This document shows, piece by piece, positions 44,178 to 54,512 of a stretch of DNA of 64,000 nt. The position numbers were made by a program, and so were the translations under genes. How positions within the stretch are numbered: the stretch's first letter is position 1; each line of letters starts with the position of its first letter. Origin of the DNA: Hemerocallis citrina (lineage: Eukaryota > Streptophyta > Magnoliopsida > Asparagales > Asphodelaceae). The stretch is taken from contig CM030363.1 in assembly GCA_017893485.1 (NCBI GenBank), forward strand, positions 84,683,230-84,747,229, read 5' to 3'. The notes beneath the pieces are model-generated. The model saw only the letters and a program-made list of their open reading frames with translations, made no database searches and had not been told where the DNA came from.

Positions 44178-44905
44178 AAGTTTGAAGCTAGGAATTTAAC
44201 TGCGGAGTTCATCCACATCCACTCAAGGAGCACAATCAATACCTGCATTTCTCCATTTTTCAAGCCACTCAATCCCCACTCTAATGTGTGTTTTGAACAC
44301 TCTCCTGTCCAATATAGTTCCAGGCTCATCCTGAGTATTATCAGTAGGAAAATTGCATCTCTGATACCCGCTTCCCAAGCTGCTGGAATGGGTGTTGCAC
44401 CTGTTCTACTCTTAAGAGATGCAATTTTCTTTTCCAGTAGGCTTCCCTTTAATTTCCGAGCCTCGTCTATTTCATCATTCAGTGATTCTACTAAAATAGT
44501 TGCCTTAATAACATACTCAGTTGTAACAACTGTTACTCTTCGAAGTTTGAAGCTAGGAATTTAACTGCGGAGTTCATCCACATCCACTCAAGGAGCACAA
44601 TCAATACCTAGATTTTGTCCATTTTTCAAGCCACTGAATCCCCACTCGAATGTGTGTTTTGAACAATCTCCTATCCAATATAGTTCCAGGCTTATCCTGA
44701 ATATTATCAGTAGGAAAATTGCATCTCTGATACTCGCTTCCCTAGCTGCTGGAATGGCTGTTGCACCTGTTCTACTCTTAAGAGATGCAATTTTCTTTTC
44801 CAGTAGGGGGCTTCCCTCTACTTTCCGAGCCTCATCTATTTCATCATTCAGTGATTCTGCTAAAATAGTTGCCTTAATAACATACTAAGTTGTAAGAATT
44901 GTTAC
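44178..44905 (-). pseudogene. Alanyl-tRNA synthetase C-terminal piece, tandemly duplicated
   Basis: Two copies of about 365 bp (44178-44542 and 44543-44905) lie head to tail. Each reads on the minus strand LNDEIDEARK-like sequence, then SLLEKKIASLKSRTGAT, IPAAWEAGIRDAIF in copy 1 (IPAARE-like in copy 2), as in the helical segment after the editing domain of plant AlaRS. The 3' half of each unit (RMSLELYWTGECSKHTLEWG) does not match AlaRS and is unrecognised. The upstream copy is in phase with the editing-domain fragment at 44907-45300. Confidence 0.65.
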
Positions 44906-44906
44906 T

Positions 44907-45300
44907 CTTCAAACTCCTTTAGCAATTCCCTCCTCAGACAGAAGTGCAAATGCTTCGGCATCTTGAGTGTTTGATATATGAATGCCTCCACAAAGTTCAG
45001 TTGAGTATGATAACAACTGTTTCTTATCTGGATCCACTAGCAGGTATTCAACCTTCCGACCAGCTGATATAATTCTCACAGGATCAAGAAATACTTCTCC
45101 AAACACAGCTCTTAACGCCGCAATCCACTTGGAAGCAGAAAGAGTCGCTTCACTAGTAGATACATCTAACTCTTTCTTAATTTGATTGGCCCACTCCTCA
45201 AGAAGTTCTTCCTCTTTCATCGTATTATCCACCATTTTCATCAAATTGTTGATCATCTGAGCTAAAGCCCATTTGGAGAATTATTTTCTTGGAAACCTTC
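44907..45300 (-). pseudogene. Alanyl-tRNA synthetase editing-domain fragment
   Basis: The frame reads [50 protein letters not shown], then [20 protein letters not shown] and SEEGIAKGV. The family motif is CGGTHxxxT, which helps bind zinc and clear mischarged tRNA(Ala); here Thr is Ile. The match spans several hundred bases without an intron, so it was probably copied from spliced RNA. It ends upstream at non-AlaRS sequence near 45260-45300. Confidence 0.82.
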
Positions 45301-45425
45301 AACCCAAATATGAATTCCTGGGTGCAAGAGAGCTTGCATAAGCTTCCCCAATGGAAAAATTATGTTTTAATAGACCCATAACCAAACTCATATGCGCCAA
45401 GGTCGGAGTTTGGATTTCCTTAAGT

Positions 45426-45738
45426 TAGGGGTGTAAAATGAACAGGACGGTCCGTCGTCCATCAGAGTCCGGCTCGAGAAATGGCCCGACCGTGGACCGT
45501 CCGAACTGTTATACGAATCGAACTTGAACAAATTATTAGGTCCGATGTTTTACCAAGATCGAGCCGGACATAAGTCCGTCTGAGTATTATTACGGTCCGA
45601 TGCTTTACTGAACCGAGTCCGGACTATAAATTTTTTTCCAACCTTGACCGAGCCGGACATAAGCCCATCCGAGTAGAATTTCGTTCCAAGCTTGAACATA
45701 TGGCAGTTTGATCATGTCCGGTCCGATTTACAGCCCTA
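45426..45738. mobile_element. hAT-like MITE (TAGGGGTGTAAA ends)
   Basis: The 313-bp element starts TAGGGGTGTAAAATGAACAG and ends TCCGATTTACAGCCCTA, a near-perfect terminal inverted repeat. GTCCGGCTCG- and GAGCCGGACATAAG-like motifs recur inside. Flanks CCTTAAGT and CCTCTGGT match at 5 of 8 positions, so the duplication is only partly kept. It sits between two captured gene fragments of element F. Confidence 0.75.
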
Positions 45739-45739
45739 C

Positions 45740-46040
45740 CTCTGGTGCTCGCATCAAAGTATCAATTCCATATCTAGCATTTGAAGGAACTCTTGAGTGA
45801 GTTTGATGTGCATTCAAAACAGAATTGTAATGTGAAGGTAAAATCTTAATAGTGGTGTCCATAAACTCTTTTCCAAAATCTAGAGCCACAAGTTTTGGCT
45901 CCTCAATTTCAGAGTTATTTGAATCCATAGTCAAAACACCCTCAGTAGTTACTTTATTCACCCCAAAGTTTGATGCTTCACTTGCACACTTAAGCCTTGG
46001 AACAATATAATATCCCTGCAGCAACCCTTCAACTTTACTT
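45740..46040 (-). pseudogene. Unrecognised captured fragment in element F
   Basis: An open frame reads LQGYYIVPRLKCASEASNFG, SEIEEPKLVALDFGKEFMDT, TIKILPSHYNSVLNAHQTHS and RVPSNARYGIDTLM. Composition and length look like true protein sequence and the strand is that of the neighbouring captured genes. I do not recognise the family. It is either a fourth captured gene or a part of one of the others that I cannot place. Confidence 0.5.
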
Positions 46041-46074
46041 TCCCAAACAATAAAATGATCCCCTTAAACCCATG

Positions 46075-46521
46075 ATAGCATACACAGCTATTTCTATAGC
46101 AGTAATCAAGATGCTACCTTGTGCATTCAATGCCTGAGTATTCTTCAAAAAATGTTGCTCATTAGCAATCATAATCTCAAACCCAGAAGTCAAAAGTATA
46201 GTTTGAAACTTAAGAACAGATTCATAAAAGATGATGTTGAATACACCATCAAATCTAATCGTAGCCTCTGTATTCGAGTGTATTATCTCAAATCCTTCCC
46301 TATTTGATCCTCCACCTAATAATGGCACCAATACATATTCTGTAGGGATATCAAGCCACTGCTGAATCATAGAAGCCCAATGTAATTACGGAAAGATGGA
46401 GTAATAACAAGAACAGAACATGAGTAAGAGATGCATTCTGTAAAAACAATGGTCTGTAGTGTTTTCCAACGTTTATCTCATCACCTAGAAGCACTCTCCC
46501 ACCATGCTGCAATAATAACCA
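46075..46521 (-). pseudogene. SMARCAL1-like SNF2 helicase fragment
   Basis: It reads LLLQHGGRVLLGDEINVGK (family: LLQHGGRxLLADEMGLGK, the Walker A region), VLVITPSFRN, then after a frameshift ASMIQQWLDIP, LLGGGSNREGFEIIHSNTEA, TIRFDGVFNII, and SGFEIMIANEQHFLKNTQAL (family VIADESHFLKN, the DEAH-type box). This is the N-terminal ATPase lobe of the SMARCAL1/ZRANB3-like annealing helicases of plants. Both nucleotide-binding boxes are damaged. Intron-free joining suggests an mRNA origin. It is fused directly to the EBP1-like piece upstream. Confidence 0.82.
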
Positions 46522-46785
46522 AACTCCTTCAACTCTTTTGCAATCAGATGCAGCTGGAACCTTTTGGATAACTTTAGTTACATTCCTAATCTTCTTCCCC
46601 CGACTCACAAGTCTTAAATTAACCTCAGAAGCTGCGTTTGCAGCTGCAATCTCATCAGCAGCCCTCCCAGCGACTGTAACTCCCTGAAGAACATGAGTGC
46701 ATGCCACAGTAGGGAAAACAACATCGTTCTCGATCTTTTTCTTTGCATTATTGTGCACATATGTATCACCCGGTAAAGGCTGCAA
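46522..46785 (-). pseudogene. EBP1/PA2G4-like fragment
   Basis: It reads NNAKKKIENDVVFPT, then THVLQGVTVAGRAADEIAAA, NAASEVNLRLVSRGKKIRNV and TKVIQKVPAASDCKRVEGV. This matches plant ERBB3-binding-protein-1 homologues, catalytically inactive M24 peptidase-fold proteins in ribosome biogenesis and growth control. An internal stretch between FPT and THVLQ (normally about 45 residues) is deleted. The sequence crosses what should be several exon joins with no intron. At residue 88 it switches to the helicase piece. Confidence 0.82.
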
Positions 46786-46795
46786 GAAACTTGTT

Positions 46796-49700
46796 TGTAA
46801 CCCCTATTTTTCTGTTTTGGATTTTATGATATTATATTTTCTTCCTTCTTGATTATTATATTCGAATCTCTTTTAATAATAAATCTTGCTTTTCTTTGGG
46901 CTCATTTATACTCTTTTGATCATTCTGTACTCTTTTGGCTTGAATCCTGCATTTTTGGCACACTAAGAAATTTACTATTTTGTGTTTTGGGTTTATATTG
47001 TTCCGTTATATTCATATCTCATTGATTTCTATTCATTTTTCTCTTTTTTGGATCCTAAACCCATGCCTTTAACCCGTTAACCTGCAACCCAAAACCCAAC
47101 ATCTATTATCATATATAAATACCCCTAAACCCTAATTAATTAATACCCTAATAATCTTTCTCTCTCTTTCCTTAATCCCGCCGCTCTCATCTATCTAAAC
47201 TCCCAACTCTCTCTCATCCTCTGTTGCACCGAGAAACCATTGACCGCTCGACCTTCCTCTACGGCCTTGCCCTCCGCCAGCACCCGCACCAACCTTGCCA
47301 CCCTCATCCTTCCGTCTTCGACCACCGCTGCCTTCCCCGTTCGACTGAGTGCATCCACAATCCCCTTGGCCGAAACCCATCCCCAATAGCCATCTTCATC
47401 CTACAACAAAGAGCACTGTCCTCCTTACCATCTCCACCCCAGCACCGCCCCATCCCTGTTCGCCTTCGCCCTCGACTGCAACCACCGTAAAACTTCCTCA
47501 CATGTTCCCTCCACTGCTCCTCTATTTCTGAAGGAAACAGAGCACCTCCGAACCCATCGCCGAGCACCCCCTCGGAGACCATCCCTCGCCCCTGTCGACC
47601 ATCATCGGGACCCCCGCCTTCCTCCGCTGTGCCAGTCACCGCGCACTGGCCGTCGTCGAGCCGCAGTCGTTGTCGCTCTCTCTCTCCCCTTGTCGTTGTG
47701 TGCTGTTCAGGAGAGAATGGGGGATTTACTATTTTGGAAGGATCTGCTGATTGCTTTTGCTGTAAGATCTTGCACGCTATTTGCACGTGCGTCGTTCGTG
47801 TTTCGTCGCCTGGGATTCTCATCCAGTTATTCTTTATATTCGAATTTATCGTCTAACAGGCAAGTCTCTTCTTGAACCCCTCTATTGTTTGTGTTCAAGA
47901 ATTTGTTGATCCCAGCAAGTAGATCTTTTATCATATTGTTATACTATTTAAATTCCATTGAGTATATCGAGGGTTTACACGAGCTAACTCAAGATATTCT
48001 TGACATCGTGCCTATATCTTTGATCCAAATCCTAGTCCCTATTGCACATTGCATATGGATGTTATGCATGAAAAATAACTAGATCCATGTTATAGAATTA
48101 TTTGATGAATTGAATATGTTTTATTGGATTTGAATTGATGAATTGATTACCATGATTATAAATTGCATCATAAATCTAGAAAACTGCATGTTAATCATCA
48201 AATAGCACTTTGTTTATTTCTTTATCATGAATTATATGCTTGTATGATGTAATTATTACCTATTCATACTAAATTATTTTCTGGCGTGCTGTTTACTTCT
48301 TTTTGTATCAGAGTTTCGACCCTGTTGCTATAGTAATTTGAAAGAACTCTATAAATATGAATTTTATCCCCATGTGTCTATTTTCCAGAACTTTGACGGA
48401 ATTGAATTCTTAGTTATAGTCTGTCAGATATCAGTCTTTTAGTACTGCTAGGTTAAGTTTTCCAGATTCACAATTTCATGCGTATCACCTTGATTTATTA
48501 GTAAACACAACATGTTAACAGTAAAATAAAAATATAAAAAAAATTTGACTGAAACTAGACATGTGTAGGAATCACCCTGAATTTTTTTAGATTTAATTGA
48601 TGAGTTTTCTGACCTAAAACATATATGTGAACTCAATCTATAACCTGCTGCCTGAAAATCTTAAAAGAATAGGAATTTCGACCTAGTTTCTGTAATATTT
48701 ATATGTCGTGTGTATATTCAATGGAACCGGCAGAGAATCTAGTTTCTAGAACTTCTAACGGATCTTTTCTGTAGTAGCGGGAATATCTGTTTTTGTACAG
48801 TAACGTCTTGCTGTCCAGATTGTATGATTTGTGTTGATTTAATATATTTGCTTCTTGCTTTGTCTGTAAAGAGTAGAATTAGTCACACCTAGCATGATAC
48901 AACCTTGAAACCTTCTTGCGTTCTCACATAGGATGAAATAAAATATTAATAAGCCGGGGTATTATGGGTTGACTTGGTAGTGAACAATCAGAAACTGTAC
49001 TCGGTAAAGGCCTTCTTGCTTGCATGGTTTATTACATGGAAGGTGGAGAAATGCTTGTCATTGTGTGATCATGCTATCATGATATCTTGTCATCTTGTTA
49101 CCGAGTATACGATCCGTGAATTTACCATCCGTCTAAAGCGTTCACTGTTTGCATGTGCCGAACCTATGGAATGGGAAGCAGTAGTACATGTACTAGATAG
49201 GTTAATAAAATAATTAATAACTTGCATTTGACATTTCATGCTTGATCCCGTATACAGTCATCAATATAGAACTTAAATTGACATTATTAATTAATGCATG
49301 ATTAAATATAGACTTTTGACATTATCGCCAATCTTTGTCTTTGTCCTTGACCTTGATCCCGTCCCTTATTTTTGATGTACCATGTTTCCTATCATTCTCT
49401 GTTTTCCTCTACTTGCTGTCCATGACTTGCTTTAAGGAAATTATTTTCTCTCTTTTTAGATCACAAGTTTATAGGTACTGAAGGAACATTATCAGAAGGA
49501 GTTGGTGAGCAACGATTCTAGAAGATGGAGCCAAAGATTTCACTACTTGAATTATTTTATGCTATATATCTTTCCTTCGAACTTTGTTATGGATATTATA
49601 CATTGTTTTGGGCTTTTGTCTCAGAGTTTGTTTTTCCAAATATTGAATATTATGTTGGATATTATTATTTGGATTATTTCATCTATTATTGAAGTTGATA

Positions 49701-49851
49701 TTTATTTATATGATTATATTTCCTTGCGTGGTTGTGATTGTTATTCATATTGTTGAGTTGGACTGGTACAACTTATGGATGGTGTTTACATCATTTACTA
49801 GGCCTTCGTTACGTACTCGTATTCCTGTATTTTGGAAAGCGGGGCATGACA
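46796..49851 (+). mobile_element. Solo LTR, type-2 family (3.1 kb), nested in element F
   Basis: It runs TGTAACCCCTATTTTTCTG...TTTTGGAAAGCGGGGCATGACA. Flanks TTGTT (46791-46795) and TTGAT (49852-49856) form a one-mismatch duplication. There is a TATA box (CATATATAAATACCCC) near 47112 and a C-rich leader at 47160-47700, then the AT-rich body and GTCATTGTGTGATCATG. Frames on both strands in the leader (for example 47304-47822) are compositional. No internal region. Confidence 0.85.
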
Positions 49852-49856
49852 TTGAT

Positions 49857-50741
49857 TGAACGGCTCGCATGGGAGGGGCCATCCATTAAGCACTAGTTTG
49901 TCATGATTAGGTATAAGAACTTCCAATTTCATCTTCATGTCATTTCGTCAAACATACAATAGATGTTGAAGATAAGGCAGTTATACCTTTGAAGCATTAT
50001 CACAAACACTTGGTAGGTGATCAACAGATGTTGTTCAAGCTCTTTTAACTCCTTTTGCGGGTTCTTCATTGAGAAACTTGGTGTTGCCACTTTCAGTAGA
50101 CCTTTTAGGTTGAATTTCCTCTAGTTTCTCCACCTTAACTACCAATTCAACCACTCCAACACTCTCTACATTACCAAAAACAACAGCATCTTCATGAAGT
50201 CATTCTTCTCAAGAAATGTGCTCACCTCATTCTGATTCAATTCCGACAAAACTCCCCTGCAATCTTCAATTTCAGTAGGGGCAAATCGGATAATCAACTC
50301 TTTCAAGAATACTGGCCACGAGATGTCATCAATGCAGGGTTTAATATGCCTATAATACCATAAAGTTGCGCTCCCACTTAAACCCAACCAAGCATATTTC
50401 CATTTCTCTGAATTCGGAATCTCATAAAATTCAAGGAAGTGTTTGACTCCACATATCCAATTTGTTGGATCTCCTTCTTTAAAATTTGGAAACTTCATCT
50501 CTTTAAAATTCGGAAACTTCATCTTAATTGGAGCTCCAAACATGCTTCCACTATCACCACACCCCTTCGAATTAACAGAGACGAGGTTAGTGTTAGTTAC
50601 CTCACTGATCAGAATCTGAGGAGGAGCGATCGGGTACAGACAAGGAGCAGGCGGTTGTGGATTTGGTTGTTGTAACATTGACATCATCCCATCTATTCTT
50701 GACGACTCTGCCCCAAATTTCTCTTCCATTTTGATCGACAT
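49857..50741 (-). pseudogene. Element F gag remnant
   Basis: The frame reads KMEEKFGAESSRIDGMMSML near the N-terminus, then KFPNFKEGDPTNWICGVKHF, LEFYEIPNSEKWKYAWLGLS and ISWPVFLKELIIRFAPTEIE. This is the DPxxWI...LGFxxLWYY...F..F pattern of Retrotrans_gag proteins. A short exact duplication (MKFPNFKE twice) is present. Coding-like text continues below 50166 (KNPQKELKELEQHL). No protease, RT or integrase follows; captured genes do. Confidence 0.75.
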
Positions 50742-50870
50742 GCCTCCAATTGTCCATTGAGGTAATCAAGCTGCTTCTCCATTGAATTCATCTATCGTTT
50801 CAACCATCGGATCTCCTCCTTCACGTTCGACGTGCCTCCGATGTCTCGCGATTCGCTGTCGGTGAAAATT

Positions 50871-50885
50871 GGCTCTAATACCACC
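50871..50885 (-). other. Primer binding site of element F
   Basis: The minus strand reads CCTGACA (LTR end), AAGG, then TGGTATTAGAGCC. This is one base from the initiator tRNA-Met site TGGTATCAGAGC. Confidence 0.75.
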
Positions 50886-50886
50886 T

Positions 50887-51297
50887 TGTCAGGGACTGGA
50901 TTCCTGACCGAGCTAGATCCACCATTAATGGGGGAGTTGAAGAACTAGGGTTAGAGAGAGAAGGTTTGGGGAAGAAACTTTAGTTGATTTTTATTGATAA
51001 TCCAAAAAATTATTAAAGGTTGGGATTTATAGGAGGGAGCGATGGCGGTTACGCTACAGGGCAACCGAATTACAAGACACGTGCAATGCACACTATTCCT
51101 ACCCGCCACAACTCTTTCTGCCACTACCCATTCAAACTAAAAGTGTGTATCACACGTAAAAACAAAAATAGATACAAAGCTATAAACTGCAACTGTGCAA
51201 TAGCAAGCAGCAACAACAATGTTAGCGATGGGTCTCTTATTACTCCGGCACCGTGATGATCCTCTGATGGTTGTAGGTCACTCCGGCATCCTTGACA
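50887..51297 (-). repeat. 5' LTR of element F
   Basis: Partner of 43735-44147. The minus strand runs TGTCAAGGATGCCGGAGTGA...CCAGTCCCTGACA. A TATA box (CCTATAAATC, 51024-51033) supports the minus orientation. Confidence 0.9.
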
Positions 51298-51356
51298 TTT
51301 TTCTACAACAACTTGCTGCATTTCGACAAACATGACATCTAAGGATAACAAAAACT

Positions 51357-51892
51357 AGCATTGGTATAGATACCTGAAACTCGAATCCGATTGGGACCCG
51401 ACCCGGACCCGGCATTGGACCGGAACCGACCCGGCCTATCCGGGTCCGGGCCTGGGTCCTAAAATGGGACCCGTTGTACTTTCAGGTACAGGTCCGGGTC
51501 CGTTCAAAAGAGACCCGACCAGGACCCGAACATGGACCCGTTAAAAAAAAACCCAAAAAATTAACATAAAAATAAATATTCTATCCTCATCCCTCACCAC
51601 CTTCCTCCTCAATTCTAAATCTTCCTCTTCCAAACTCAAAACTCATGCATTTTTCTTCTCTCCTATATTCTAAATCCTCCACTCGCCGCCTCCGCTCGCC
51701 GCTCACACTCCCGCTCCTACCCGAACGGGTAGGAATATTTTAATAGGACCCGGACCCAGAACCGGAACCGGTCCTCACGGGTCCGGGTCTGGGTCCAGGT
51801 CCAGGTCCAGGTCCAATTTTTGGACCCGTAGGGGACCTGGTCAAGGTTCGGGTAGTCAAAGACCCAGCCTGACCGGACCCGATACCAATGCT
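51357..51892. mobile_element. MITE-like element with GGGTCCGGGTC-rich arms
   Basis: It starts AGCATTGGTATAGATACC and ends GGACCCGATACCAATGCT, a terminal inverted repeat of about 11 bp. Next to it both arms are rich in GACCCG or CGGGTCC repeats in opposite orientations, with an AT-rich centre that includes a pyrimidine-rich stretch (51600-51720). The flanks (CAAAAACT, TAAAAAAA) are A-rich but not a clean duplication. Confidence 0.6.
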
Positions 51893-51976
51893 TAAAAAAA
51901 CCCACCCAATTTACACCAATAAATCAGTTGTTTTGGCTTTGTCTGGTCACCATCTTTTAGCAGGTCGAACTATTAA

Positions 51977-54512
51977 TGTCATGTCCCGCTCCCCAAAAAG
52001 AATACGGAATAAGGATACGCGACTCAACCCAGCGAATGATTTGCATCATCCATAAGCTGTTCAGGAATCTTTACAACATCTCACAAAATAATCAGAGTCG
52101 GAAGCAAAAGAGTCAACCACACATGCTTAATTGAATTAATAAACCAAAAGAATTTACTTGAAACAAAACACATTAAGCTCAAATAAATCAGAATCTGGAC
52201 AAGATAAAACCCTGGGTCACATCGCCCAAAATACAAAGTAATCATCCAAGTACTCAAAATACATTATTCAAAGCAACAATAATAGTAATACTAATAAGCA
52301 AGAATCCAACACTAATATCTCATTTTGCCATTGTCGTCGGGCAGTTGACCATCCTGATCTGCAATTATAATTGCAGGAGAAGGAAAGAGAAAACAAGGCA
52401 TCATCAATGCAAGTTACTGGCCACTTATAATGTAGGATACAAGTATATGGGAAAGGTAAACAAATAGCATGGAATAATACATCAACAGTAATAACTAGCA
52501 TGAATCAGTAAAACAAAGTCAACTAGCATGATATACTAACAGTACAAATGAATGTGTCAAGTATAGTGTCATATGGCAACTAACAGTGTCCAGTAACAGT
52601 AAGCTCAGTATATCAGTGTAACAGTATAACAGTATCAGTCCAAAAGTATCAGTCTAACAGTATCAGTCTTATGTTCTTACAGTCTTATTTGTATTACTAG
52701 CTAGGTAGCACTTCATGTGCCCCAAAATATAACACATTGTTGTTACAACAAACAGTTTCGCTTTTAGATTTCATAGTGGACCATAATAGGGCAGTGTACT
52801 CATGTATCAGTAACAGTAGCAGTAGTAGTAAAAATAACAGTAACAGTAGCAGTAAAAGTAACAGTAACAGTAACAGTAACAGTAACAGTATGGAACACTA
52901 GCTCCCTTCCAAGTGCACGTTTCCATATTTTCCACTACTAGATCTTCCCTTAAAAAATCCCGGCTTGATAACTTTTATTATGGTTATCAACAGACATGAT
53001 AGTGAATGAAACAGTGTCAAACTAACATGATGCAATCATTATTAGGTTCAGGGAAACAAATAAACATGCATAGATGATATACGGTCACATAAACGAGCAA
53101 AATAGTGTATGTTCATATTCAGGACAGCATGACAGTACAGTACTAAAACAGTGATTCCCATTATTACAGAAATCCAATCTGAATCTGTTGAAGAATCTGA
53201 AAAATAGACTTCCACATGAATCCAACGATTATATATAAGTCATATAGTATTTCACAAAATCATAACTCAAAACTGATTCGAATCCAGAAAATACGTTCAG
53301 CCAGAAATCAGTAAATCATATTCTTGGATAGAAAAACAGCATTATAACTCCTCAAATAAATCCATGAATAATCTAGAGAAATCCCCTATATGTCTATTAT
53401 CAGAATATAAAGTTTCATAATATTCCAGTAAAATTAGTTCAGTAAAAAAAATCAGAAAATATCAAGAAACGATAGTTTGGCAAATCTGGAATTCTCAACA
53501 CTGCTGTACGAAAACTTTAATATCTCGCAAACCGTGAAAAAAAATCCAAATCTGTTAAAGGGAGATGAAAATAGACAAAACAAGCTAATCTTCATATTTC
53601 ATAAATATTTTCCATAAAGTAAAAGGAAATAGGGTGAAAATACGATTCTTTACAAAACAGCGAGCAAAATACAACAAGTATAGCTTTTATAAACAAGCAT
53701 GAAACGACGTATAAAACTCATCAATAAAATTCGCCAAAATTCTGGGTAATCCCTAAATAGATATAGAAAGACTGTACAAAGGTTCAGATGAAAATAATAT
53801 AATTAGGACTAGTATCAAAATAGTTTAATCATCAAAATCATCATGAAACACAATCTGGAAATAGAATACACCTCTGTAGTAAAATAGTCATAACTCACTC
53901 ATACGAAAACGAAATTGATCAAGGTCTGAGAGTTTGGAAAGAAGACAGATTTCTCTACAATTCATGTCTAATAAAAAAATTAAGAATTCTGACCTTAATA
54001 GGGTCTAAAATATAAATCAAAACTGATCTTCGACAAATACAGATTTTCTCTTAAAAACAAAACCAACATAAACCACACGAAACTTGTTCTAATTACAATC
54101 AAACATGGTATAGAATCTACTAAGTGTCCAAACATCATGAAATAGAGTATATAACATATTCACAACCATCATATCACATGGACCTCATCAAACACATAAT
54201 TTCACCTAATTATCTCACCTATATGAATAGATCAAGAACGGTCAAACCTAGTTGTTTTCATGTCGATTTTTGTGTTGTGAGGCAACTATGGTCAAATAGC
54301 ACTATAGAGATAAAACCCATCAAAAATAACACACACACGAGTTGTCTCTAGAACCCAACTATACTATAAGCGGTATTTTCTGACTTGTGTCATACAAAAG
54401 AATTTGAGTACATGTTACTTGCCTTAACCGAAGACGAAAATAAAGAACACCAAGAATAACGGGAACGAATTCCCGGGCAATGAACACAACAAGCAAAACC
54501 CACAAGCGCAAA
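51977..54512 (-). mobile_element. Type-2 LTR, truncated by the next insertion
   Basis: The plus strand starts TGTCATGTCCCGCTCCCCAA and follows the order of the solo LTR at 14459-17870 (AATACGG, CCAGCGAATGATT, GTGGACCAT, TCCCGGCTTG, ..., TTACTTGCCTTAACCGAAGA). It stops at 54512, where a type-1 LTR begins; its upstream (sense 5') part should lie beyond the Harbinger-like element. A (CAGTAA)n/(CAGTAT)n repeat fills 52600-52895. Confidence 0.8.

Larger units (their letters stand above)
43735..51297 (-). mobile_element. Gene-capturing LTR retrotransposon F
   Basis: Two direct repeats of 413 and 411 bp (43735-44147 and 50887-51297) are LTRs, TGTCAAGG/TGTGAGGG...CCTGACA on the minus strand. The right one is followed by a primer binding site and a gag-like frame; the left one is preceded by a purine tract. 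Flanks are TTTTG and TTTTT, so a degenerate duplication. Where pol should be there are pieces of at least three plant genes in the element's sense direction. A solo LTR (46796-49851) and a MITE (45426-45738) inserted later. Without them the interior is about 3.4 kb. F must have moved with enzymes from elsewhere. Confidence 0.82.

Noticed and set aside
47304..47822. 172-codon minus-strand frame
   Set aside because: Antisense in the C-rich leader of a solo LTR; Arg/Gly-rich and without a domain.
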